From positions 1-64,000 of the forward strand of contig SVJQ01000007.1 in NCBI GenBank assembly GCA_015068905.1: DNA of 64,000 nt, read 5' to 3'. This DNA is from Oscillospiraceae bacterium (GTDB lineage: Bacteria; Bacillota; Clostridia; UBA1381; UBA9506). This document shows positions 1-10,067 of the stretch, piece after piece (position 1 is the first letter of the stretch; the number at the start of each line of letters is the position of its first letter). Below the pieces are notes generated by a model that had not been told where the DNA came from, searched no databases, and was given only the letters and a program-made list of their open reading frames with translations. A program made the translations under genes and the position numbers.

Positions 1-299
1 GCTTTATCTATGATGTTATCCTCGATTCTTTTGATGCGGAGATGAATGACTATATTGATAAGGTTTACTTATCCTTTGCTGAAGACGGTAACCTCGATGA
101 CTTTCGTTTAGACTCTTACCTCCGTGCGGCAAAAGAGGATGCCCCGCCGGTATATCTCTATAACCGCAAGAACGGCTGGATTACTCCCGGCTCCTTAGAA
201 GACATTACCGCTTCTGCTTATGCAGGCAGCGATGCTTCAAAAGCCTTTGTTTTAACTGAATCCAGTGACATCTCAGCGATTGTTATTATTGAAGACTAA
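1..299 (+). CDS. C-terminal end of an unidentified protein (5' end outside window)
   Basis: The reading frame is open from the left edge to a TAA at 297-299, so the gene starts upstream of the window. The visible part, about 99 residues, is acidic, has no membrane segment and no motif I recognise, and ends in a short hydrophobic strand (SAIVIIED). An internal ATG at 42 exists but has no ribosome binding site, so it is probably not the start. It reads in the same direction as the secreted protein and lyase that follow, separated from them by 330 bases of palindromic intergenic DNA. The function cannot be called from this fragment. Confidence 0.6.
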   Translation, partial: FIYDVILDSFDAEMNDYIDKVYLSFAEDGNLDDFRLDSYLRAAKEDAPPVYLYNRKNGWITPGSLEDITASAYAGSDASKAFVLTESSDISAIVIIED

Positions 300-633
300 T
301 TATATGTAGGGGAGGGTCTCTGCACCCTCCCGTACAAAACGGTCGGGGATGGAACCCTGACCCTGCGAATGAGTTTCTTCCTATATAATAAGGAAGCATA
401 GGGCAGGGGCTTGCTTCTGTCGCAAAACTTTAATTCTGCAAAGCGGGACTGATCCTAACCCGCTGAGCAATCACTCCCGAAAGGGGAGTGGCGATTCCCC
501 ATTTTGGGGTAACTTTCAAAAACTTTCCTCCTCTAACCCGGGAGGTTAACAAAGTTTTATATATCATGATCCAATCCTAATTCCCAAGCCTCGGGCGCGG
601 GGCAAAAAAACTAAAAGAAAAGGTGATAAAAAC
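300..633. repeat. Palindrome-rich intergenic region
   Basis: No gene is visible. The stretch holds several short GC-rich inverted repeats: GGGAGGGT/ACCCTCCC near 311-333, CACTCCC/GGGAGTG at 472-490, and CCCC/GGGG around 497-509. They resemble the dispersed palindromic intergenic repeats common in clostridial genomes. A ribosome binding site (AAAGGTGAT) for the gene at 634 closes the region. No promoter could be assigned with confidence. Confidence 0.4.
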
Positions 634-2022
634 ATGAAAAAGACTTTAGCTCTGATTCTTGGCGTTATCATGCTGATGGGCTGCTTGTCTGTTTCAGCTG
701 CCAGCAGTGCATTGGTTGTTACTGAAAAACCGGTGAAAACATACTGCGACATCGATTTTTCTCAAACCGATGAGAATATTACGATTGGCGATGCAGCAAC
801 GACCAAGGTTGAAGGTGGCGTCCTTAAAATTACAGACGCAAAAAGCGGCCACAAGGCAAACCTATATGCAAACGCAAATAAAGATGGTATTAAAAGTCCT
901 GTGTATGTGGAATTTGATCTTACACATGATGGTCTCTTCCAAACCTCCGGTAATGCTATCAATCTGTGGTTTGCAGAGACAAGCGGACGAGGCTTTGTTG
1001 ATTTAACTTGGGCTTCAGACGAATCCTTAACCTTATCTGATGGCGGCTCCAATAAGTTTAGCAAAAACTTCCGCGCGAATTATTTGCATTTTAAGGTAAA
1101 ATTCGATTACACCAAAAACACATATGCTATGTGGGTTAACGGTAACGAATTTGTGAGCGAATCAGAACACAATTATTTCAGAAATGACCCTGAAGATTTT
1201 GCATTCCTCTATCTGAAAACAGATGCCGGTGCCGGCAGCATTGCTGAGATTACCGTAGATAATTTTATTGTTTATAGTGATGGTAATACTGCACTGCCGG
1301 TGTATGAGGAATTGATTACTACCGGAAATATTAACGAGACACTTAGCGCAGACAAGACATATACATTTAATGCTAAAAAAGGTTGCGCTGTAGAGGTTGA
1401 TGTTGTTGCTACAGCAGGCAATAGTGCTTATCACAGTATTTTGATTGGTGACCAGGCATCCGGTACTGCTGTGAAAATCGACTGGAACGCACTCGTTGAG
1501 GGCGGTGTGATTAGCACAAGACCTTATTCCGGTGGCTGGTTAAATAATGGTGTCAATTATGAACCTGCGCTCTATGGTGCTGATGCTTCTAACATTAAAA
1601 TAACAGCATTATATAACGAAGCAGGCGATAAGGCAGAGATTTATATTAATGGTAAGCATTTAGAAACTGTTAATTTTACCGGTAAAGATGCTAATGCAAC
1701 TTATGTAGAAGTGCGAGTACCCGGTTCGCATTCTATTACCATTAACAGCGTACGTACATACAGCGTGCTTGATGGTTTGAAGATTGATGAAGCTGATGGC
1801 GTAGTTAAAATTGCAACCAATGCAGCAAAAGCGGGTAATCTGTATTTTGCACAGTATACAGGTACCGAAGATGCTAAGAGTTTGAATGCAATTGGCTCTG
1901 CAGCTCTTAACCTGGCTCCCGGCAAGGTTTACACAGTAAGCAAGGCTGACTGGGCAGGTGCAAAAGCATTCTTCTGGGATGCTGATATGAAGCCTATCGT
2001 TGATTCCTGGACTCTTAACTAA
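634..2022 (+). CDS. Secreted protein with two concanavalin-like beta-sandwich modules
   Basis: The 462-residue protein starts with a clear signal peptide (residues 1 to about 22, ending near SVSA) preceded by the ribosome binding site AAAGGTGAT. Two similar modules follow, about residues 28-215 and 222-375. Each has the style of LamG/concanavalin-like glycan-binding folds, including the recurring segment with a small strand pair around YAMWVNG and AEIYING. The C-terminal 75 residues form a smaller beta-rich domain. There are no SLH domains, lipobox or catalytic motif, so it may be a secreted carbohydrate-binding accessory protein. It stands just before the giant lyase at 2410, whose N-terminal modules look similar, and this suggests a shared substrate. 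Confidence 0.6.
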   Translation: MKKTLALILGVIMLMGCLSVSAASSALVVTEKPVKTYCDIDFSQTDENITIGDAATTKVEGGVLKITDAKSGHKANLYANANKDGIKSPVYVEFDLTHDGLFQTSGNAINLWFAETSGRGFVDLTWASDESLTLSDGGSNKFSKNFRANYLHFKVKFDYTKNTYAMWVNGNEFVSESEHNYFRNDPEDFAFLYLKTDAGAGSIAEITVDNFIVYSDGNTALPVYEELITTGNINETLSADKTYTFNAKKGCAVEVDVVATAGNSAYHSILIGDQASGTAVKIDWNALVEGGVISTRPYSGGWLNNGVNYEPALYGADASNIKITALYNEAGDKAEIYINGKHLETVNFTGKDANATYVEVRVPGSHSITINSVRTYSVLDGLKIDEADGVVKIATNAAKAGNLYFAQYTGTEDAKSLNAIGSAALNLAPGKVYTVSKADWAGAKAFFWDADMKPIVDSWTLN

Positions 2023-2409
2023 TAAGTCCTCTTCATTGGGGCAAAAGTTCCCCGATGACACATATCCTGCTCCCTCTCATCGGGGAGGGAGCAACCCTTT
2101 GGGGTTTGGGTTTTTATCCCGCTGCCTCCCTCGCCCAGAGGGCGCCCCGGGGTGGCTTCTCTTGGCTGTTGGCCAATTCACCTTCAGGGGGACCGCGCGG
2201 AGCGTGGTGGAGGGATATTGAATCCCTCAGTCAAGCCTTTGGCTTGCCGGCGCCCTTTAGGCAAGGGAGCCTATTCGGGGTGCTTTGATTACAGATAGGT
2301 TATGGAAACCTGATATCTTCTGTTTTTCTGTTTGCCCTTATATGAGGACAAAAAGAAAAGCAAAAGAAAAAATAATTTATGTTGCTTATAAGTTTTCAGG
2401 AGGTACACT
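2023..2409. repeat. Composite clostridial intergenic repeat
   Basis: No real gene is present; the apparent open frames on the plus strand are in repeat DNA. The core, about 2063-2275, is a mosaic of GC-rich palindromic segments: CTCCCTC...GGGAGGGAG, GAGGGCGCCCCGG, a GGGGGACCGCGCGGAGCGTG segment, and a closing CAAGCCTTTGGCTTG hairpin followed by GGCAAGGGAGCC. Units of this kind recur in intergenic DNA of many gut Clostridia. After about 2280 the DNA is AT-rich and ends in the strong ribosome binding site CAGGAGG of the lyase gene. Confidence 0.5.
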
Positions 2410-5400
2410 ATGAAGAAAACGATGTTTAAACTATGTCTGGAGTTTTTGGTCATTGCCATTCTCTTGCCGATAGTCTTTGCACTGCCGGTCATGGCTGAAG
2501 ACCCCAATGCCAAGCCTGCGGTCTATCTCTCGCAGTATGAAGATGATTTTACTGCCGAGACCCCCGACGAGCGTATTGCACTTTATAACGGTGTATACGA
2601 AAACGGCATGCTGACATCGGACAATGCTGAGTACAACCGCTATCGGATGTATTTAAACCGGAATCAAGGTGCGGCTGTTGGTAACATTGTTACCGAGTTC
2701 ACCGTGAAGCAGTCCGGTCTTATGTCATCGGCTGACGGTCAGATTCAGATGTTTTTGTTCTCCAGCTCAATCAAGCGATTGATTGATATTTGCTGGCGTG
2801 ATCTCGGCTCTACACAGGATGTTATCATCTCGGGACGAGGCGTGAATCACAGAGTGGATTTTAGTGCTGATAAAAGTGAATTAAAAGTCACCATTCAGTA
2901 TAATACCTCTAAAAGAACAACCTCTATCTGGATTGATGATGTAAAGGTTGTTTCCGACAGTGCAGATTTTGTGTATCAGCCTGATGGCGACGCATGCTTT
3001 ATGCTGTTTAACGGTACAAGCTCTATGAACGTTATGCTGGAGGATTTTAAGTGGTATTATGCTAAAAATTCCGATGTACCCGTTATACAGGAAAGCTTGT
3101 TCCATGTAGATTTTGAAGAAGATGATGCGTCTCCTGCATCCACATCACAGATGATTTTAGACAGTAGTGATGTGACTTATTCTGTTGCCAAAGGTGCTCT
3201 TAAACTTGAAACTTCAAAAACCGGCGGCGTGATGGATGCGGCAGTTTTTAATCTGACTGAAGATGGCTCCGGTCTCACCGGTGAATATGTTATCGAAGCC
3301 GTGCTTCACAATCCCACCGGTAAGGAAAATTACCATAGATTTGTGCTTGGTGATTATTTCTTTATTGAATGGAACACAGATCTCAACAAAGCACTGATTT
3401 CTGCAGATCATTTTATTCCCGGCCGTAATACCATCAGCTTTCCTTACACAGCTGAAGAGTTCGGCACACAGGGAAATACTTTAAAAGTCACTGCAAAGTA
3501 TAACACAGAAGAGCGCACAGTTGCTCTCTGGATTAACGATATGCTTGCCTGGGAGCATGTATATGACCCGGCAGATGCTGAAAGGGGTACTGCCCTTAAG
3601 ACTGCCAAGATTGCAATGTATCAAGGCAACCTGGAGGTTGCAGACTTTCATTGCTATCGTCCTGTTCCCAAAGTGATGACAGGGGATGAAAAAATTGCAG
3701 AAGCCTATGAAGGATTGACAGAGGCTGATGTTTTCCCTGCACCTTTAACCGAAAACGGCTATCTTGCAGATGACCTGAATCTGCCCACCGTTGGCAAAAG
3801 AAATGTTGATATTACCTGGTCGGTTAATGCTGAAGCGGAAGGTGTGGTTGATGTTACCACCGGTTTTGTAACCCGCTCTGAAAGCGAAACCAATGTAACT
3901 TTAACAGCAACCTTTAGTGCAGATGGCGGCACAGACCGTACCAAAACCTATAGTTTTAAAGTGCCTGCCCGTGGCGTTTCGGTTGATGGGTTGCCGAAAA
4001 TGCTGAACATGGCATACCGTGAAAACTATGAAGCAAAAAATGAAAAAACAATGCTCTTTGACCCCGGTGCTGTGGGCGTTGTTGAAATAAAAGACGAAAA
4101 GCTCTCTATTTCTACCACCGGCACAAGTGCTTCGGCTGTTTGTGCTTATCAGTATTTAAATGAGCAGAGAACCGCTATTTCCGGTGAATTCGGTATTGAA
4201 TTTATTATGGAACGCCCCTCCGGCTCTGACGGATTGCAGCTGATTTTGGGTAACGATCAGACGCCCTATCTTTGTGACCTGCGTTGGGATGAAGAAGCCG
4301 TTCAGTACGTTACCGGCTGGAACGGCACAGGCTTTAACGGTTCCATGTATTTTGATTTCGAAGATTTTGACATCGGCAATCGTTTTAAAGTCACCATTCT
4401 TCATAATACCGAAACCGGTCTTTCAACCCTTTTATTTAATAATAAGGTAGCCATTGAAAACCACCAGGTTCGTCCCGGACCGGTTTCCTTCCTGAGAATG
4501 ATTCGTGATAACCGGGTTTTCACAACAACGGTTGATAACTTCCGTTTCTACTATTTAAAAACAGATGACAACAGTGCGGCACGTCTTGATGCCGGTGAAC
4601 TTTCTTATGATACCATCTTTAAACCCAGTGAAGTGGCAGAGAATGTGATTGCTTATGATGTGACCCTGCCGACTAAGGGTATGCGTGATTCCGGCATCAT
4701 CTGGACCTCTTCACATCCTGAAATTTTATCAACAGATGGTGTTATCACAAGACCTGAAGCAGATACCGAAGTGACTATGACGGCATCTGTTACCTCCGGT
4801 GACGTGACTGTACCCGTCGTATTTAAAGTAACCGTTCTTCGTGGCGGTGACGGTGATTTGGTCATCTTGAAAAAAGACTATGACCTGCTCACGTTAGAAT
4901 CCATCCTGACGGGTGATCTTGTTGGTGAAGATTTAATCAGTGACGACTTAAATCTTTATACCGATTGTGAATTTGGCAGCACCATCACCTGGGAAACAAA
5001 TAATGCTTCCATCATCACGGCAGATGGCAGGGTGACAAGACCTGAAAATCAGGAAGGCAACATTTATGCAACCCTTACGGCAACAGTCACCAATGGTGAT
5101 TACAGCCTGACAAAAACCTTCCGTTTGGGGGCTATGCCTCTTGATTACAGCTTTAGCAATATCCCTGTGCCCGAACGACTTGAAAATATTTTTAAAGCGG
5201 TTTACACCGTTCACACAGAAGGCGAGCCCTATAACTCAGAAACAACTACCCTTGTTAACTACAATGTAGACGACTGGTCTCCCAGCTCTTGTCGTGGTTG
5301 GGGCGGTCGCATTACTGAGTTTGACGGCTATGTAGAATTGATTCGTGAACGCAACCCGGGCAGCGATAAATATACTGACTTCACCTACGGTTTAAATCCT

Positions 5401-8400
5401 TTAGGACAGCCCTATGGTGATTTGGCAGTTGTACAGTATGCCGTAACCAAAGAGGGTAGCGGTGAAATTTGCCAGCAGATTGTATCTAACGACGGCGTTA
5501 TCACCCTGCTTTACTGGCAGGCGGATGGCAAAATCAGACTGCGTCACACAACGCCTGATGGCAGAGATCAGGATACATATTCAGCACAGTCTTATACCGG
5601 CACAATCAATCTGACGGTTATGACTGACCAGCAGGCAGGCACCTTCTCTGTTTGGGTCAATGGAAGTTGTATTTTGTATAATGCTTATCCTTATAGCCAT
5701 ACTTGTAATTCTGCCTTGTATGCGATCTATACCCGTATTTTTGACAATAACTTCTTAACCCTTAAGGTTTCTGAATATGATGTATATAAAGCATATCCCA
5801 CGGCACATCTTCGTCCCTTACAGGATGGTAAGCTGTTAACAGAAGCAGTAATTCGTGACGGCATTCCCGCACCGGCAAACGGCAAGCTGGCATCTGACCT
5901 CAACCTGATTACAGAAGGTAAATATGGCAGCACCATCACCTGGGAAAGCTCAGATGAAAACTTAGTTGCAACCGATGGTACCGTAACCAGACCGGAAGAC
6001 TGGCCCAACGAGAAACCGGTTACCCTGACGGCTACAGTTTCTTATGGCTGCTTCTCCGTTAAAAAGGAATTTAAATTTAATGTTATGCCGGTTTATACTT
6101 TAGATGATACAACGGCAGAAAAAGACTATCAGTTCTTAAATAGTGAAAACTGGAATTTCCTGACCTTTGATGACACAAGCTTTGATGCAGTTACCACAAG
6201 CCTGAACCTGCCCGATAAAGGCCCTTACGGCAGTACCTATTTGTGGAAAACCACAAACTCAAAGGTGATTACCGAGTCAGGCCGTGTCACTCGTCCCCGT
6301 TGGGATGGCGAGCCGACCACTGTTACCATGACAGCGGTTATTATGTATGGCACAGCCATTAAAACCAAGGAATTTACCTTCACCGTTTTACCCGATGAAA
6401 TGCTGGCTGATCCGAATTATATGAGTGATGAAGATTTCTTCGGTGTTTGGGATGGCTCATCCTGGACAACCGTGGGTAAAATTAATTATAGCTACGGCAG
6501 AAACCTCGGTAAGGTTGAAGCGGCAGCAAAAGCAGGAGATTATAGCCTTGCTAAGCTAGAACTTTTAAATTATATGAAGAACCGCCCCGCAAGCTATGTG
6601 GCTGCTAAGTTAACCCGTGACCCTGCCTATGCAGAAGCCTTTGTTATGAGTGGTATTCGTGATAGTGAAAACCATAGTCATTATGCGGCCCTTGGCGAAG
6701 TGACTTCGCATGAGTATCAGGAATATTCATTCTCCCTTTCCGGCAGTGTTGTAAAAGGCACTGTTACGAACTATAAGGTGGCAGCCCGTTATAATGAAAA
6801 GTCAACGGTTTATGTTCTTTCATCAGAGTATTTTGACCCTGCCAAACGACCCAGAGCTGAGGTGGTTGTCAATGGTGCAAAGCGTATCTACTATGCTTGC
6901 GGCGATACAACCATTCGTGGTGGTGAGCATAAATACACCAATTTCTCGAATGAAACCGAGATGCCCGTTACCTATTTTGGCGGTTTCCAAAGTGAAGGAC
7001 TTTCAGACCTTTTGTTACAGTTTGACTTTACCGATATTGGTCAAAACGATGCTGTGACAGAAGCGACCCTTTACATTAACGCCAAGATTGATGAAGGCTA
7101 TGCAAGCACCAAAGAATTAGTCATCACCCGTGAAGGTACAGACTGGTCTGCTGATACCGTCACAATGAACAATATCAATGAATATACCTTTAACTATAAC
7201 GGTTTACCCGGTAAAGACACCTGGCGTAATGTGGGCAATGCGGAATCTGAGTATCTGTTGCAGACAGTTCGTTTCAGAAACCACACAAACGCTGCAGCCG
7301 AATATGCATACACCGGTGACGAAAGATTTGCCTATACAACGATCTGGGATATTATGGACTTTATTATTGATACCCAGGGCAGATTTGTTTACTCGGAAGA
7401 GTTAAGAGCAGGCAGAGTACCGTCATCTATGGACTGGGAGGTTCTGCCGGACGTTGTTCGTTATGGTGCGTATCCCCGTGCCCTTGATATGGGTCTTAAG
7501 TTGACAAGTTATGTTGATATGTTTGATATTCTGGCAAAGAGCCCCTATATGACGCCCGATGCTTGTTCTGCCATTTTAAAGAATCTGTGGCACGGTAGCG
7601 TTGAGCTGGAAGCTTTCTTAACCGACCCTGTCAACGAAGGCTTAGGTGCAAACCAGAAGATTATTGAAGCCAACTGCTATAACACAGTTGCTATCTATAT
7701 GCCTGAGTTCTTTGTTTCCGATGATTTAATTAACAGCTCTATTGATGTTATGGAAAATCTGATGGCAGCAAGCTTCTATCCTGATGGCTCATACATTGAA
7801 GGTTCTGACGGTTATACATCTGTCTCCCTCAATCAGTTCAACGATTTCTGGAAGAAGATTATGACCATTGGTTATAATTACTCCCCTGCGGCAAGAGACC
7901 TGCTTCAAAATGCAAACCGCTATGTGGCAAACCTTGCTTCTAATGGCGGTGTCAGCATTGCCTGGGGTGATAACGGTAAGTCAAGAACCCGTATTACCAT
8001 GCGTGGGCAGGATTATTATCAGTTAACAAAAGATGAGGTAACAAACTTCATCAACACCTATGGCAGAGAAGGCACAATGCCGGATTGGACATCACAGCAC
8101 TATGCGGGCAATATGCTTGCAATTATGCGTTCAGACTGGACAGATAACGGTACATTCATCTTTATGCCCAGTGGTAACTTTGAACCCCATGGTCATCCGG
8201 ATGCTAACCAGCTTATCGTCAATGCTTATCGCAGAGCGTTGCTCATCGACGGCGGTTACTTCGCTTATGACTCAAGCCCTGAACGTGCGTATATGAGAAG
8301 TACACGTGGTCACAACACGGTTGAAGTTGATAATACCAGCCAGCGTTTGATAAACGGTACAGGTACCGGCATCTTGATTCCCGATGCTGAAAAGCACAGC

Positions 8401-10008
8401 TGGGTATCTAATGATAATTATGATTATTACAGCGTTACAACCCATTCCAACAAGGCTCAGGCGGCTGTAGAAGGTCAGTCAGTTGACCACATGAGAACAA
8501 TCACCTTCTTAAAGCCCAACATCATCATTGTTTCTGACCTGATGACACCGGATGATGAGGTTAAATCTCACAGCTACAAACAGCTTTGGCATATGTCTGA
8601 AGCAGCAGCTATGGAAAGTAACGAAGATAACAGAACATTCTTCTCTAACTTCACAGGCGGTGCACAGATTAAGATTGCCTCTGCCGATGCCGATGCCGAG
8701 ATGTTTGAGGCAGATGGTTGGGATACCGAAGCATGGGGTGTTGCTTCCATCGCACGGTATGGCTATTATCAGAAAGAGGGTATCGGCAAAAAGACATTTG
8801 ATACTGTTTTAATGCCGCATTTATCAACAGGCAGCGTTGTGGCTGAGCATCTTGACTTAGGCAGTGATATTGAAACCGCAGATGCAACTGCAATGAAAAT
8901 TAACTACACCATCGGCGATGATAGCCACGTTATTTATTATCTGCATGACTATGACCATGTAGCCGGTGCAGCTCACACCTTTGGTAACTATAAGACTGAC
9001 GCTGAGCACGCAGTTATCAGAGAAGATGAAAACGGCAAGATTGTAGAAGTTCTTTTCTACAACGGCAGCTATGTGAAGACTGCTGATGATGCACTTGTTC
9101 TTTCGGCGGGTAGTGCGGTTGAATCTCTTTCTTATGTTGCCGAGGGTAACACCGTTGAAATACATGCTTCTTCTGATGTTACCAGAACTGACATTGAAGC
9201 ATCTTTAGATAACAACATTAAAAACGTTTTATACAATAAAGTTGCGGCTGAGTTTGATATTGTTGACGGTGTGCTCGCCATGACCGGTGCAGATTCTGAA
9301 CTGAATGTTGAAAATGACGCAAGCAACGATAAAGGTGGCGTTATGGGTAGCGGCGGCGGTGCCGGCGGCGGTGCCGGTGGCGGCGGTGGTGCAGGCGGCT
9401 CTGATAAGCCGATTGTTCCCGATCAGCCTGATGATCCCGTAGTTGGGCCCGGTACCAATGCACCTGCAGCAGCCTTTGGCGATGTGGTTAACCACTGGGC
9501 AGAAGACAGCATCAACAGAATGGCGGCACAGGGCATCATCAAGGGCGATGGTGAAAACTTCCGTCCCGATGCTTCCATCAGCCGTGCAGAGCTCGTTACC
9601 ATGGTTGTAAGAGCACTGAAACTGGATACTCTGTCAGTGGCTACCGACTTTGCCGATGTAGCAGAAGACAGCTGGTATGCGGCATATGTCAAAGCGGCGC
9701 TTGATATGGGCATCATTTCAAAGGCTGATAACTTCAGACCCGATGATGCAATCACCCGTGAAGAAATGAGCAAGATTCTTGCGATTACCAGTGCACTGAT
9801 GAGCGGTAAAGATCTGGTAGTTCCCGATGGTGTTACTATTAGCTATCAGGATGCCGACGCAATCAGCGATTGGGCAAAACCCTTCATCGCATTTGCAAGC
9901 CACACCGGCCTTATGAACGGTATGGATGACGGTGGATTTGCCCCCAAGGCAACAGCAACAAGAGCACAGGTTGCAACCGTGCTTGACAGAATGCTTACCA
10001 AAAAGTAA
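2410..10008 (+). CDS. Giant SLH-anchored heparinase II/III-family polysaccharide lyase
   Basis: This 2532-residue protein has a signal peptide (1 to about 29, ending VMA). Residues 30-420 carry two concanavalin-like modules. Five short Ig-like repeats follow at about 454-520, 745-810, 845-910, 1160-1226 and 1260-1327, each containing the pattern TW-x-S...G-x-VTRP...VTLTATV, like the atrophied bacterial Ig (aBig_2) family; two more concanavalin-like modules sit between them. Residues about 1330-2300 are the heparinase II/III-type lyase: a helical toroid with an inserted beta domain near 1525-1600, then the beta-sandwich with HGHPDANQLIV and RGHNTVEVDN, the usual catalytic neighbourhood. A glycine-rich linker (about 2312-2332) leads to three SLH domains (2356-2532) for cell-wall attachment. 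It probably cleaves a uronic-acid-containing glycan at the surface; the exact substrate is unknown. Confidence 0.85.
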   Translation: MKKTMFKLCLEFLVIAILLPIVFALPVMAEDPNAKPAVYLSQYEDDFTAETPDERIALYNGVYENGMLTSDNAEYNRYRMYLNRNQGAAVGNIVTEFTVKQSGLMSSADGQIQMFLFSSSIKRLIDICWRDLGSTQDVIISGRGVNHRVDFSADKSELKVTIQYNTSKRTTSIWIDDVKVVSDSADFVYQPDGDACFMLFNGTSSMNVMLEDFKWYYAKNSDVPVIQESLFHVDFEEDDASPASTSQMILDSSDVTYSVAKGALKLETSKTGGVMDAAVFNLTEDGSGLTGEYVIEAVLHNPTGKENYHRFVLGDYFFIEWNTDLNKALISADHFIPGRNTISFPYTAEEFGTQGNTLKVTAKYNTEERTVALWINDMLAWEHVYDPADAERGTALKTAKIAMYQGNLEVADFHCYRPVPKVMTGDEKIAEAYEGLTEADVFPAPLTENGYLADDLNLPTVGKRNVDITWSVNAEAEGVVDVTTGFVTRSESETNVTLTATFSADGGTDRTKTYSFKVPARGVSVDGLPKMLNMAYRENYEAKNEKTMLFDPGAVGVVEIKDEKLSISTTGTSASAVCAYQYLNEQRTAISGEFGIEFIMERPSGSDGLQLILGNDQTPYLCDLRWDEEAVQYVTGWNGTGFNGSMYFDFEDFDIGNRFKVTILHNTETGLSTLLFNNKVAIENHQVRPGPVSFLRMIRDNRVFTTTVDNFRFYYLKTDDNSAARLDAGELSYDTIFKPSEVAENVIAYDVTLPTKGMRDSGIIWTSSHPEILSTDGVITRPEADTEVTMTASVTSGDVTVPVVFKVTVLRGGDGDLVILKKDYDLLTLESILTGDLVGEDLISDDLNLYTDCEFGSTITWETNNASIITADGRVTRPENQEGNIYATLTATVTNGDYSLTKTFRLGAMPLDYSFSNIPVPERLENIFKAVYTVHTEGEPYNSETTTLVNYNVDDWSPSSCRGWGGRITEFDGYVELIRERNPGSDKYTDFTYGLNPLGQPYGDLAVVQYAVTKEGSGEICQQIVSNDGVITLLYWQADGKIRLRHTTPDGRDQDTYSAQSYTGTINLTVMTDQQAGTFSVWVNGSCILYNAYPYSHTCNSALYAIYTRIFDNNFLTLKVSEYDVYKAYPTAHLRPLQDGKLLTEAVIRDGIPAPANGKLASDLNLITEGKYGSTITWESSDENLVATDGTVTRPEDWPNEKPVTLTATVSYGCFSVKKEFKFNVMPVYTLDDTTAEKDYQFLNSENWNFLTFDDTSFDAVTTSLNLPDKGPYGSTYLWKTTNSKVITESGRVTRPRWDGEPTTVTMTAVIMYGTAIKTKEFTFTVLPDEMLADPNYMSDEDFFGVWDGSSWTTVGKINYSYGRNLGKVEAAAKAGDYSLAKLELLNYMKNRPASYVAAKLTRDPAYAEAFVMSGIRDSENHSHYAALGEVTSHEYQEYSFSLSGSVVKGTVTNYKVAARYNEKSTVYVLSSEYFDPAKRPRAEVVVNGAKRIYYACGDTTIRGGEHKYTNFSNETEMPVTYFGGFQSEGLSDLLLQFDFTDIGQNDAVTEATLYINAKIDEGYASTKELVITREGTDWSADTVTMNNINEYTFNYNGLPGKDTWRNVGNAESEYLLQTVRFRNHTNAAAEYAYTGDERFAYTTIWDIMDFIIDTQGRFVYSEELRAGRVPSSMDWEVLPDVVRYGAYPRALDMGLKLTSYVDMFDILAKSPYMTPDACSAILKNLWHGSVELEAFLTDPVNEGLGANQKIIEANCYNTVAIYMPEFFVSDDLINSSIDVMENLMAASFYPDGSYIEGSDGYTSVSLNQFNDFWKKIMTIGYNYSPAARDLLQNANRYVANLASNGGVSIAWGDNGKSRTRITMRGQDYYQLTKDEVTNFINTYGREGTMPDWTSQHYAGNMLAIMRSDWTDNGTFIFMPSGNFEPHGHPDANQLIVNAYRRALLIDGGYFAYDSSPERAYMRSTRGHNTVEVDNTSQRLINGTGTGILIPDAEKHSWVSNDNYDYYSVTTHSNKAQAAVEGQSVDHMRTITFLKPNIIIVSDLMTPDDEVKSHSYKQLWHMSEAAAMESNEDNRTFFSNFTGGAQIKIASADADAEMFEADGWDTEAWGVASIARYGYYQKEGIGKKTFDTVLMPHLSTGSVVAEHLDLGSDIETADATAMKINYTIGDDSHVIYYLHDYDHVAGAAHTFGNYKTDAEHAVIREDENGKIVEVLFYNGSYVKTADDALVLSAGSAVESLSYVAEGNTVEIHASSDVTRTDIEASLDNNIKNVLYNKVAAEFDIVDGVLAMTGADSELNVENDASNDKGGVMGSGGGAGGGAGGGGGAGGSDKPIVPDQPDDPVVGPGTNAPAAAFGDVVNHWAEDSINRMAAQGIIKGDGENFRPDASISRAELVTMVVRALKLDTLSVATDFADVAEDSWYAAYVKAALDMGIISKADNFRPDDAITREEMSKILAITSALMSGKDLVVPDGVTISYQDADAISDWAKPFIAFASHTGLMNGMDDGGFAPKATATRAQVATVLDRMLTKK

Positions 10009-10023
10009 TATTTTTATAAAAAT

Positions 10024-10065
10024 AAAACCCTATAAGTTCTGCAATGTAGAGCATATAGGGTTTTT
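10024..10065 (+). terminator. Terminator of the giant lyase gene
   Basis: Arms AAAACCCTATA (10024-10034) and TATAGGGTTTT (10054-10064) enclose a 19-nt loop, followed by a T-rich run. It lies 15 bases after the stop codon. Confidence 0.7.
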
Positions 10066-10067
10066 AA

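Noticed and set aside
2000-2288. Plus-strand open frames of 73-77 codons
   Set aside because: They lie in palindromic repeat DNA, overlap each other and the end of the preceding gene, and have no ribosome binding site or domain-like sequence.
9341-9400. Glycine-rich stretch as assembly artefact
   Set aside because: The reading frame is kept through it, and such linkers commonly precede SLH domains; a similar Gly/Ser linker occurs in the protein at 26455.
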